Assembly (NCBI RefSeq): GCF_900162815.1 | Contig: NZ_FUGD01000107.1 | Coordinates: 1-41,756, forward strand | Reading direction: 5' to 3' | Source: Psychrobacter pasteurii | Lineage (GTDB): Bacteria > Pseudomonadota > Gammaproteobacteria > Pseudomonadales > Moraxellaceae | DNA length: 41,756 bases | Part shown: piece by piece, positions 25,409 to 31,905 of the stretch | Layout: each line of letters opens with the position of its first letter | How positions within the stretch are numbered: the first letter of the stretch is position 1 | Notes under the pieces: generated by a model | What the model was told of the DNA's origin: nothing | The model's database searches: none | What the model saw: the letters and a program-made list of their open reading frames with translations, nothing else | Position numbers and translations under genes: made by a program

Positions 25409-26833
25409 TTACCAATAATTAGTGACTATAGGAATCGGTGCTGGAGGTGCGTCGTCTTGATTTTCAAAGTCAAATAAATGATTGAAAGCATCAGCACTGC
25501 CATCAACCTGATCGTCATTAGCGCCCAGTGGGAATAGCTTAAGCTCATCAATGTAAGCTTTATTCCAATCGCCTTTAATTAGCCTAACGTTACCCGCGTT
25601 AACTTGTGCTGCAAATGGTTCGGCCCTTGTAATTTTGTCACCGCTAACTGGCAGAATTGCCACGTTGTAACCGGCTAACAATCTTGTATAAGACTTGGCC
25701 TGGTCCTTACCAGCCTGTCCAGGGTCTTGCGGTAGTCTAATGGCGGTTAATTTGCCGTCTAATTGGGCAGTTAGCTTAATCGTTGAGCGGACTGTACTGC
25801 TGTCCCATTGACCACGCTCAACATCCTCAACATAGTAATAACCGTCACCACCGTCCCAGATTTTTACACCCGCTGTCGGGTCGCCATCATTTGCAGTCGC
25901 TCCCAAATCCCAACCACGACATGACTTCTTAGCAGTGGCCGGTAATGCGTCAACAATCTCAAGCTTATCAACCTTGAACTCACCACCCTCGCCTGGCGTT
26001 GGTGTCTGTTGATACTGACCTGCAAACATGTAAGGATTCGCCTCTTGCATTGCTTTAAGCTTGGTTATGTCATGCTTATCTGGCCATAGCGCTGTGCCAT
26101 CTGCTTGGATAGCGGGTAATAGCAAGTGCTCCCACTCGTCATCGTCACCGCCTGATAGCAAATAACCCGTCAAATCATCTTCATGCAATCTCTGCATGAT
26201 TAAAATCATTGGCGTGCGTTTAGGGTCGTTAAGACGTGATTTAAGAGTCTCACTAAACCACTCTTGGATATTTTGCCTGCGTTTCTTGCTACGCGCCTCA
26301 GATGCCTTGTGCGGATCATCAATTAAGATAGCCCCACCAAACTCTTCACGCATCTTACCAGCGCCGTAACCAGTCATCGTACCGCCTACACCGGCTGAAT
26401 AAGCCACACCACCATTAGTAGTACCCCAGTGCCCCTTAGCATCTTTATCTGTCGCAATTTGAGTATCTGGGAACAACTCTTGATAGGCTTCAGTCTTAAT
26501 TAAATCCCTTGCTTGAGCATTGTAGTTATGAGCCAAGTCCGCGCTGTATGACGTATAAATAAATTCGCTGTCAGGTGTCTTGCCCATGCACCAAGCGATA
26601 AAGTTTACGATAACCAATTCAGTCTTTGAGTAACGCGGCGGCATGTTAATAATTAAGCGTGTGATCTCGCCACGGTAAACCGCCTCTAACTTGCGACAAA
26701 TCTCTTCGTGGTGCCAATTGTGCATCCACTTAAAGTGCTTGCGCTGGTAAAACATGTAGCGACTGAACCAGTAAAAATCAGTCTGAGCTTTAGCCTGTTT
26801 AGCAAGTAAGTCTTGAGCATTAGTATTCATCAT
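25409..26833 (-). CDS. Terminase large subunit (P22 gp2-like)
   Basis: 474 residues. ATPase: Walker A variant MPPRYSKTE (64-72) and Walker B GGAILIDDPH (167-175); coupling motif LIMQRLHEDD (211-220). Nuclease domain starts with RGWDLGATAND, where D309 is the first metal ligand. It packages concatemeric DNA into the procapsid, probably by a headful mechanism. The start overlaps the end of the small subunit gene (two consecutive ATGs, 26833 and 26830). Confidence 0.95.
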   Translation of the reverse strand: MMNTNAQDLLAKQAKAQTDFYWFSRYMFYQRKHFKWMHNWHHEEICRKLEAVYRGEITRLIINMPPRYSKTELVIVNFIAWCMGKTPDSEFIYTSYSADLAHNYNAQARDLIKTEAYQELFPDTQIATDKDAKGHWGTTNGGVAYSAGVGGTMTGYGAGKMREEFGGAILIDDPHKASEARSKKRRQNIQEWFSETLKSRLNDPKRTPMILIMQRLHEDDLTGYLLSGGDDDEWEHLLLPAIQADGTALWPDKHDITKLKAMQEANPYMFAGQYQQTPTPGEGGEFKVDKLEIVDALPATAKKSCRGWDLGATANDGDPTAGVKIWDGGDGYYYVEDVERGQWDSSTVRSTIKLTAQLDGKLTAIRLPQDPGQAGKDQAKSYTRLLAGYNVAILPVSGDKITRAEPFAAQVNAGNVRLIKGDWNKAYIDELKLFPLGANDDQVDGSADAFNHLFDFENQDDAPPAPIPIVTNYW

Positions 26834-27542
26834 CCAATTCTTTCATCCGCTCAATAACTTGATCGGGCGTTAAGTTTGCAGTAACGATAGGTCCACCATC
26901 AGCGCCAGTATGCTCGACCTTATCTTTAAACATCCCAAGGTGCCTAGCGACATTATCCAGCGCCTTCATTCTGTCCACTGTTGTAACCTCAAGTCCGAAT
27001 TTGGTTTGCTTAACGCCTTGATAAATCAAACTAGCTTCAGGTGACAGCTTGGTAGTATCTGCGATATAAACCTGTTCAACTCCGTTGCCGTTGCACTCTG
27101 GGCAATCAGGGTGCGGTGGACGGTTCGCGTCAAAGTTTAGTCCGCCAATGTTAGTCGGATCAGCAGCCATGTTAATTTCAGATTCATGACAAGCTTTCTC
27201 GTACTCTTTCGGAGTCCATTGATATTCATGCTCATTCCCCCAGCAGTAACGGCAGTTAACCCGTCGCAATTGGGTCAGCTCGTTATAATCAGCGGTTGCA
27301 ATCTGCCACCACTTGTAAAGCACGTTGTCAGCGTCAATACGCAGGCGCTCTTTTCGCTCTGCGATTGACGAAGCTATCGCTTGCTTGATCCGCTCATCTT
27401 TTAGCAACCCATAAGCTTTTTGTCTTGCAGTGTCAGATTTATACCCTGCCCTGATAGCTGCTTGGGCTGCATTGAAATCTTTGATGTACTCAAGCACAAA
27501 CAACTGCATTAATTTAGAGTTTAGTTTTTTAGACTTTGACAT
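26820..27542 (-). CDS. Terminase small subunit with zinc-finger-like insertion
   Basis: 240 residues. N-terminal DNA-binding part resembles Terminase_2 proteins (FVLEYIKDFNAAQAAIRAGY, then TARQKAYGLLKDERIKQAI). A long insertion holds C97-x-x-C100 and C147-x-x-C150, a DnaJ-like CPECNGNG pair that probably binds one zinc. The C-terminus (DQVIERMKELDDEY) overlaps terL. It recognises the packaging start site and recruits the large subunit. Confidence 0.88.
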   Translation of the reverse strand: MSKSKKLNSKLMQLFVLEYIKDFNAAQAAIRAGYKSDTARQKAYGLLKDERIKQAIASSIAERKERLRIDADNVLYKWWQIATADYNELTQLRRVNCRYCWGNEHEYQWTPKEYEKACHESEINMAADPTNIGGLNFDANRPPHPDCPECNGNGVEQVYIADTTKLSPEASLIYQGVKQTKFGLEVTTVDRMKALDNVARHLGMFKDKVEHTGADGGPIVTANLTPDQVIERMKELDDEY

Positions 27543-27544
27543 GC

Positions 27545-27715
27545 TCAGCCCTCCGCTAAACTCCGATTAATAAGATTAAAATAATACCTAGCTTCGCTAC
27601 TTCCGCGCTCTGCCCTTAACCGCAATATCTCTTTGTATGCATTCTTGGCTGCGTAATTTTCAGCCTGGTGATGCTTATCATGTATCTCTTTAGACGATAT
27701 CAAGTAAAGAGCCAT
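27545..27715 (-). CDS. Small protein translationally coupled to terS
   Basis: 56 residues, beginning MALYLISSKEIHDKHHQAEN and ending NRSLAEG. Helical and charged; no family recognised. Its stop (TGA, 27545) is two bases before the terS ATG, and the terS ribosome binding site (GGAGG) lies within its last codons. It is the first open frame after the tandem terminators of the late region. Confidence 0.6.
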   Translation of the reverse strand: MALYLISSKEIHDKHHQAENYAAKNAYKEILRLRAERGSSEARYYFNLINRSLAEG

Positions 27716-27730
27716 GATAAATCCCAGGTA

Positions 27731-27759
27731 TAAAAAAGCCCACGCTGTTTAGACGTGGG
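27731..27759 (-). terminator. Late-region tandem terminator, distal copy
   Basis: CCCACG (27739-27744) with CGTGGG (27754-27759), T6 on the minus strand (A-run 27732-27737). 16 bp before the first late gene. Confidence 0.85.
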
Positions 27760-27780
27760 TAAGGACAAACATTCAGGCAC

Positions 27781-27811
27781 AAAAAAAGCGACAAGGTGGT
27801 TAACCTGTCGC
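27781..27811 (-). terminator. Late-region tandem terminator, proximal copy
   Basis: GCGACA with TGTCGC arms (27788-27811) plus inner pairs, T7 on the minus strand (A-run 27781-27787). Confidence 0.85.
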
Positions 27812-27823
27812 CTATTCATAACT

Positions 27824-27839
27824 TCGTGCCAATATAGCA
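27824..27839 (-). promoter_or_regulatory. Candidate Q-dependent late promoter (pR'-like)
   Basis: On the minus strand TG-C-TATATT (27839-27831), an extended -10 without a recognisable -35, predicts a start near 27824. A second -10-like hexamer, TATGAAT (27820-27814), falls at about +5 to +11, where lambdoid late promoters carry the sigma-dependent pause used for Q loading. The two intrinsic terminators follow at once. Confidence 0.5.
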
Positions 27840-27866
27840 CATTTGTACTACTTCCTCGGGTGAAAA

Positions 27867-28094
27867 TCAAGAATTATTTTTATTCTTAGTTAAATAATAC
27901 ATGGCCCACGTTATCTGATCACACTTCCAACGCCCTTTTTTATCAATCAGATACAGCCTCTCCATGCATGTTTGGTTTGCCCGCTCTTCATCGCTTTTGG
28001 TGTGCTGCTCTGTCACTTCTTTTAACATTCGTTCTAATTCATCGAGCGTGTAATGCTTTGAAAGCTTACAAGGGTCATAGCCAAAAGTTCTCAT
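27867..28094 (-). CDS. Hypothetical protein between Q and the late promoter
   Basis: 75 residues, start overlapping the Q stop as ATGA. Charged helical middle (YTLDELERMLKEVTEQH) and a C-terminal W-x-C-D-Q-I-T-W stretch. No family recognised. Last gene of the early-right operon. Confidence 0.65.
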   Translation of the reverse strand: MRTFGYDPCKLSKHYTLDELERMLKEVTEQHTKSDEERANQTCMERLYLIDKKGRWKCDQITWAMYYLTKNKNNS

Positions 28095-28480
28095 AGCAGC
28101 CTTTCAATAGCCTCATGTGCTTCACCAACCAAAACTTTGGCTGTCTTATGACACATGCGTTTGTGGTTATTGCGATACTCCGGTAAATCTCGGCTTAGCT
28201 TACTCGCCAATCTTGTGTAGCTGTAGCCGTACAAGTATCTAAGCTTGAGCATCTTAAAATAAAACGGATTAAGGGCTTTTAATTGACTCATAGCCCTACC
28301 AACTGCCATCATGTCATCGTCTTGACTGACACTGACGCCACCTCCACCACATGAGCCAAATATAACACTGTGAAACGACTTATAGCCAAGATATGAGCCG
28401 TTAGAGTTACCTTGACCAGCCCATCGACCCCAAGCTGTTAAAATCTCCTCAATTGAGCAGTCATTAATTAAATCAATCAT
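28091..28480 (-). CDS. Late antiterminator, phage Q family
   Basis: 129 residues from the ATG at 28480. Pattern of the antitermination Q family (lambdoid 82/phi80 type): EEILTAWGRWAGQG with GYKSFHS at the N-terminus, DDDMMAVGRAMSQLKALNP, then LKLRYLYGYSYTRLASKLSR, a helix-turn-helix like sigma region 4. It should load at the late promoter and let RNA polymerase read through terminators into the head, tail and lysis genes. Its gene lies directly upstream of exactly such a promoter-terminator unit. Confidence 0.85.
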   Translation of the reverse strand: MIDLINDCSIEEILTAWGRWAGQGNSNGSYLGYKSFHSVIFGSCGGGGVSVSQDDDMMAVGRAMSQLKALNPFYFKMLKLRYLYGYSYTRLASKLSRDLPEYRNNHKRMCHKTAKVLVGEAHEAIERLL

Positions 28481-28517
28481 AAAACCCCGAAACAATATAA
28501 AAGTAAACTAAAGTAAA

Positions 28518-28691
28518 TTACCGGACCGCCTTGTTTGCCTGCTCAACTGCCAGCTTCCTGATCAACTCATTTCTTTCAGCTGTCGGCACCCCAATTGAAT
28601 TCATTTGCACTGTGTACTCATTGCCGTTCACATCCACTACTGCCACGATTTGACCGCGTATGTCGCTTAAGATTCTGATTGGATAGTCCAT
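28518..28691 (-). CDS. Small hypothetical protein
   Basis: 57 residues (starts MDYPIRILSDIRGQIVAVVD; ends EQANKAVR), with GGAG eight bases before the ATG. Two to three beta strands then a helix. Three bases from the DUF1064 gene, so part of the early-right operon. No family recognised. Confidence 0.65.
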   Translation of the reverse strand: MDYPIRILSDIRGQIVAVVDVNGNEYTVQMNSIGVPTAERNELIRKLAVEQANKAVR

Positions 28692-28693
28692 CG

Positions 28694-29041
28694 TTAAATC
28701 TCCCTAACCTCAATCCCGTGTATTGCCAGCATCATGTGCCGCTTCATCTTGTAGACCGTGCTTTCTTTCGTGGCTACTGACTTCACGTCCTCAACCACCC
28801 GCTCGCCAGTTTCCATGTCTGTATAAGCAAAGTCTGCAAAATAACGCAAATCCGGCTTGGCTCGCTTATCGCTGCTAAACTTCACCCCTCTTATCAGGCT
28901 AAACCTTGGCTGAACTTCTAGGTCTTTAATCTTCCCTGCTCTTTCAAGCAGCTTTAATTCTTGGTATCGCCTGGCTTCTTTCTGGCTGTCAAACTTGATG
29001 CCGTTTAGCACCTTTGGTTTATTTCTGTACTTCTTCACCAA
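28694..29041 (-). CDS. DUF1064 protein, PD-(D/E)XK nuclease-like
   Basis: 115 residues with the DUF1064 order: KYRNKP, then FDSQKEARRYQELKLLERAG, LEVQPRFSLI, a disordered loop, RYFADFAYTDMETGERVVED, VKS, and KMKRHMMLAIHGIEVREI. The FADF...VEDVKS pair corresponds to a D-(x)n-E-x-K nuclease core (E-D-V-K), so it is probably a structure-specific or junction-cleaving endonuclease taking the RusA/NinG position before Q. Confidence 0.85.
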   Translation of the reverse strand: MVKKYRNKPKVLNGIKFDSQKEARRYQELKLLERAGKIKDLEVQPRFSLIRGVKFSSDKRAKPDLRYFADFAYTDMETGERVVEDVKSVATKESTVYKMKRHMMLAIHGIEVREI

Positions 29042-29155
29042 ATCCCCCCTTATTTGCGTTCTAACGTGCGTTTAAATTCCTTTGGCTACCCTTACTCATA
29101 TTTTGAGTTTCTAATTAAATTTGAGCTACTCACGCTCTTTTAATTGCCTATTTGA

Positions 29156-29308
29156 TTAGTTGTCCTGCCTAACTTCCCTAATAACCTGCTCATAAGCCTG
29201 GCGCGTTAACTCTTCGCTTGATAAGTCTGAGTAAGTGACTTTCACCTTGTTAACCCCTAGCCATTCGGATTTCTTGACTTCCTTGCCTGTACCGATGTGT
29301 TTTTTCAT
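29156..29308 (-). CDS. Small hypothetical protein coupled to P-like gene
   Basis: 50 residues (starts MKKHIGTGKEVKKSEWLGVN, ends VIREVRQDN); its ATG overlaps the stop of the P-like gene as ATGA and is preceded by GGAGAGAG. Lysine-rich N-terminus, helical C-terminus. The 114 bp between it and the DUF1064 gene hold nothing I can identify. Confidence 0.6.
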   Translation of the reverse strand: MKKHIGTGKEVKKSEWLGVNKVKVTYSDLSSEELTRQAYEQVIREVRQDN

Positions 29309-30003
29309 GCTGACTCTCTCCGCTTCCCTAACATTCTTGCTTTTAGTTTTTCCCAGTCTTGAGCTACCGGGCTATCGTCATCGAGCTTGGTTTTCTTTGG
29401 CGCCTCAATGCGTCTAGCTTCTGGTATGGTAAATTCAGCACCACTCTGGTGTTCTGCGATAACTCCTGAATAAACTTGCTCAAAATACTTGATGAATCCG
29501 TTTGTAGCTTGAGCTAACACTCCCCATCCAATGCGATTTGCAGTTTCTAGTACAGTTGGGTGCCTCCAGTCTCTTTCGACGTCTCCGCGCATTCCTGCGC
29601 ATCTACAGGCTGTCTCAAATGCGGTTTGTGTGTCTAGGTACTCACCTTGTTTGCCAGCTCTCGCTAACTCTAAAAAATCAGCTGGGGCTGTTGGTGGCCA
29701 TGAAAGACTTAACGACTTACGCTTAGCTTGGTTGAACTCGTCTTGTGTCATGCCTAGGTCGGTTAATGCGATATACCAGACGGTCAGTGTGTCAACACCC
29801 CAGTCCTCATCTTTGATTTTTGATCTAAATAACTTTTTCCACCCTGCAAACAAACTGGCTATCTGCTGCTTAGAAAGGCACGTTTGCGAATTCGTCTGGG
29901 TACTGCTGTGCAAGGTCTCTGGCAAGGTTTTCTGCGTAGATGTCTGCGCTTGATTTCTTTGTCTGTTCGTTAGCTGGGTTGTTAGCTGGTTGATTGATTG
30001 CAT
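29305..30003 (-). CDS. Replication protein P-like (helicase loader candidate)
   Basis: 232 residues, the length of lambda P. After a Thr/Gln-rich leader, FAGWKKLFRSKIKDE, a WYIALTDLG stretch and LSLSWPPTAPADFLELA match the phage replication P pattern. Expected role: bring host DnaB helicase to the O-bound origin. The ATG at 30003 has AGGA eight bases upstream, which means the first 45 codons overlap the O gene in another frame. Confidence 0.72.
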   Translation of the reverse strand: MQSINQLTTQLTNRQRNQAQTSTQKTLPETLHSSTQTNSQTCLSKQQIASLFAGWKKLFRSKIKDEDWGVDTLTVWYIALTDLGMTQDEFNQAKRKSLSLSWPPTAPADFLELARAGKQGEYLDTQTAFETACRCAGMRGDVERDWRHPTVLETANRIGWGVLAQATNGFIKYFEQVYSGVIAEHQSGAEFTIPEARRIEAPKKTKLDDDSPVAQDWEKLKARMLGKRRESA

Positions 30004-30754
30004 GATTAAGTCCTGTATTCTGATTTCCTGTGTTTTGCTTAGCTGCGGTCTGCTTGTTATTTCGATTCCAGTTGCGACAAGTTGCTTGCCAGCTTTTCAT
30101 CGATGATCTACCAACCTTCCAGCCGTTCGATTCGTAGTAATCAAAAAACCTTTCAGCAATTGCTTGTGAATCACTACGACCTAGTTCAGAAAAATAACTT
30201 TTAATCTGATTAACACTAGGCTTAACAAACTGATTTGTTTTTTTGGATTTGTCAGGCTCGGCTGGCTTTTCTTTTTTATTATTTTTTTCTTTATACTTTT
30301 CTTTAATTACTTTTCTTTCTTTTTCTTTATTACTTCCCAAATTTTGGGAGCTATCTTGGTCAAATTTTGGGAATCTAATGGTCAAATTTTGGGATGCTAA
30401 ATTTTGGGATGCTAAATTTTGACCTAGTTTTTTGGGGTCGAAATTGGCGATATTTTCATAATTTAGACTGTAAATTGTTGTCTTTCTTTGCTGTCTTTTG
30501 GCAGTTAAAAAGCCAAAATCAACCAGCTCATTTACTACTTTTGAAACCGTGTTTTTGCTCAAATTACAGGTTTCTTGTAAAAAGCTATTCGATAGAGATT
30601 TATCGGTATTTCCATAACCGTCTATCATTCTCACCATGCGTAGAAGAACACCAAATGCAGCGGGCGATAAGAATGGCTGTGCGTCAAAAATCTTGTTATC
30701 AATCTGCGTATAGCCTGTTTCTCTCATTGGTGATTGCCTATAAACCGTATTCAT
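29870..30754 (-). CDS. Replication initiator, phage O-like, with internal origin
   Basis: 294 residues. Residues about 12-100 form an O/RepA-type winged helix (YTQIDNKIFDAQPFLSPAAF, then ETCNLSKNTVSKVVNELVDF, GFLTAKRQ, TTIYSL). Residues about 110-140 repeat the peptide S-Q-N-L three to four times because the underlying DNA is the iteron array. A Lys/Glu-rich linker (140-175) leads to a second helical domain (VNQIKSYFSELG, then RSSMKSWQATCRNW) that probably contacts P or helicase. Gene-internal origin and O-P order are as in lambda. Confidence 0.85.
   Translation of the reverse strand: MNTVYRQSPMRETGYTQIDNKIFDAQPFLSPAAFGVLLRMVRMIDGYGNTDKSLSNSFLQETCNLSKNTVSKVVNELVDFGFLTAKRQQRKTTIYSLNYENIANFDPKKLGQNLASQNLASQNLTIRFPKFDQDSSQNLGSNKEKERKVIKEKYKEKNNKKEKPAEPDKSKKTNQFVKPSVNQIKSYFSELGRSDSQAIAERFFDYYESNGWKVGRSSMKSWQATCRNWNRNNKQTAAKQNTGNQNTGLNHAINQPANNPANEQTKKSSADIYAENLARDLAQQYPDEFANVPF
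30339..30422. repeat. Replication origin iterons inside the O-like gene
   Basis: AAATTTTGGGA begins at 30339, 30362, 30384 and 30399; a shortened AAATTTTGA begins at 30414. Starts are 23, 22, 15 and 15 bp apart. The first copy is part of a near-perfect palindrome, TCCCAAATTTTGGGA. Next to it, 30240-30338 is a T-rich (minus-strand A-rich) tract suitable for unwinding. Same order as lambda ori: iterons, then AT-rich tract, in the direction of O transcription. Confidence 0.82.
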
Positions 30755-30763
30755 GATTAAATA
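30734..30763 (+). promoter_or_regulatory. Candidate promoter for an OOP-like antisense RNA
   Basis: TTGCCT (30734-30739), 18-bp spacer, TAAATA (30758-30763), on the strand opposite to the early-right operon, at the 5' end of the O gene. It would start RNA near 30770. Confidence 0.35.
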
Positions 30764-30769
30764 TCCTTG

Positions 30770-30833
30770 TTAGTTACTTTTTGATGGTTAATTAACACGC
30801 CTCTGATAATTCGCAGTTATCAGAGGTTTTTTA
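30770..30833 (+). ncRNA. OOP-like short antisense RNA (candidate)
   Basis: A strong intrinsic terminator on the + strand, with a perfect 10-bp stem (30800-30809 with 30817-30826) and T6, lies in the O-proximal gap and overlaps the stop of the preceding gene, with no + gene upstream to explain it. With the candidate promoter above, the product would be about 65 nt. Lambda OOP has the same position and orientation relative to O. Confidence 0.45.
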
Positions 30834-31257
30834 ATTTGTAGGTCGTGACAGCTGTACCCGCCTTTTTTGACCAGTCTCTTTTTGACTCAATCACATATCC
30901 AATCTGTCTAAGATAAGTAATAGTCCTGGATAGTTTGTTTCTTTCAGACAGCTTTAACCCTTCGTTCGAGATAATCCCAGCCTCATGTTTAAATCGATTA
31001 AGCACATCTTCTTTGCTGTACTTGCGGCAACTTGGCGGGCGTTCATCGATCACTATCTGATACGAGTATCTGATAGTTGAACCTTTTATCTGTTTAAACC
31101 CCCTCTGCTCTAATCGTCTGCGCACGTATTCTTTGTTTCGAATATGCTCAAAACTTGTGAGCGATATCTGCACGCCTTCCACCAATTCTGTGCCAAGCTC
31201 TTTTTTTATAATCTGATCAACCTTGGCTTGTAGCGGATGAGTGATTTTCATAGCCAT
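30820..31257 (-). CDS. Hypothetical early protein between cII and O
   Basis: 145 residues, rich in Lys/Arg. TSFEHIRNKEYVRRRLEQRG in the first half and LSRTITYLRQIGYVIESKRD at the C-terminus look like helical, wing-like DNA-binding elements (a helix then IGYVIE-like strand and AVTTYKL strand). No family recognised. Overlaps cII by one base. Confidence 0.65.
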   Translation of the reverse strand: MAMKITHPLQAKVDQIIKKELGTELVEGVQISLTSFEHIRNKEYVRRRLEQRGFKQIKGSTIRYSYQIVIDERPPSCRKYSKEDVLNRFKHEAGIISNEGLKLSERNKLSRTITYLRQIGYVIESKRDWSKKAGTAVTTYKLKNL

Positions 31258-31601
31258 TACTTCTTATCTCCACCGCTAAAAATAATGTCGATAAAATCAG
31301 GGCTGTTTACGCTCGTGCGTAGCATAGTGGCCATTGCCTGGGCCATGTCTCGGTCACAGTAAACGGCATCCCTATCTGTCAGCTTTATACCGAGCACGGC
31401 AGCAATCGAAGCAAAGAGCTCAAGGTCACCCTTCCCGTCTGTCGTGTCTTTCAAACGACTCATCTTGCTTTCAGTAATACCAACAATTTCAGCAACTGTT
31501 TTTTGACCAACATCTGCAAGTCGCTGCAATAAAATGCGATGGTTCTCTCGTGCGGTTTCACGCAATTCATCTGATAATGCATATATCGGGGTATGGCACA
31601 T
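31257..31601 (-). CDS. CII-like transcriptional activator
   Basis: 114 residues resembling phage CII: ELRETARENHRILLQRLADV, then the HTH KTVAEIVGITESKMSRLKD (about 34-52) and FASIAAVLGIKL, with a tail containing DMAQAMATML. In lambda CII activates establishment promoters for the repressor and integrase. Second gene of the right operon, three bases after cro. Confidence 0.8.
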   Translation of the reverse strand: MCHTPIYALSDELRETARENHRILLQRLADVGQKTVAEIVGITESKMSRLKDTTDGKGDLELFASIAAVLGIKLTDRDAVYCDRDMAQAMATMLRTSVNSPDFIDIIFSGGDKK

Positions 31602-31603
31602 AG

Positions 31604-31801
31604 TTAAGCCTCCTCTATGGTTAAAGTTGATAAATCAGCTTTGAGCTTGTTGTTAGTCCGAATCTGGATAATTGCTTGTTGTTCAGGCGGGATGCCATTG
31701 GCGTTCCAAAGACTGATTGACCCTTTAGATTTGCCAACTCGTTTGCCCACCTCCTCCAAGGTTTTGACTTTATAAAACCTTTTTAGGTCATCTACTGTCA
31801 T
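31604..31801 (-). CDS. Cro-type repressor
   Basis: 65 residues from the ATG at 31801; AAGGA lies seven bases upstream, whereas the ATG at 31807 sits directly on it. HTH: TLEEVGKRVGKSKGSISLWN, with GIPPEQQAIIQIRT after it, the common Cro/YdaS-like layout. First gene under the PR promoter, divergent from the repressor. Confidence 0.82.
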   Translation of the reverse strand: MTVDDLKRFYKVKTLEEVGKRVGKSKGSISLWNANGIPPEQQAIIQIRTNNKLKADLSTLTIEEA

Positions 31802-31822
31802 GTTCATTTCCTTAAACTATTA

Positions 31823-31838
31823 GTTTAATATATTAAAC
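31823..31838. promoter_or_regulatory. Operator OR, site overlapping the PR -10
   Basis: Perfect 16-bp palindrome GTTTAATATATTAAAC. It shares GTTTAA-N4-TTAAAC with sites at 31879 and 36014. Confidence 0.85.
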
Positions 31839-31860
31839 CATAAGTTTAAGCGCTTATCAA
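31832..31860 (-). promoter_or_regulatory. PR promoter (cro and early-right operon)
   Basis: On the minus strand TTGATA (31860-31855), 17-bp spacer, TTTAAT (31837-31832). The operator at 31823-31838 covers the -10, and the degenerate site at 31844-31859 covers the -35. Confidence 0.78.
31844..31859. promoter_or_regulatory. Degenerate operator OR site overlapping the PR -35
   Basis: GTTTAAGCGCTTATCA keeps one full half-site and part of the other. Its centre is 21 bp from one operator and 35 bp from the other. Confidence 0.5.
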
Positions 31861-31878
31861 CTGACAGTGGTAAATTAT

Positions 31879-31894
31879 GTTTAATAAGTTAAAC
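31879..31894. promoter_or_regulatory. Operator next to the repressor start
   Basis: GTTTAATAAGTTAAAC, perfect half-sites, ending 11 bp before the cI ATG, placed to control the repressor's own promoter. Confidence 0.8.
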
Positions 31895-31905
31895 AAGGTT
31901 TAGTT

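Noticed and set aside
31844..31905. Precise -35/-10 for the repressor maintenance promoter
   Set aside because: Several weak hexamer pairs fit equally well; I could not choose one.
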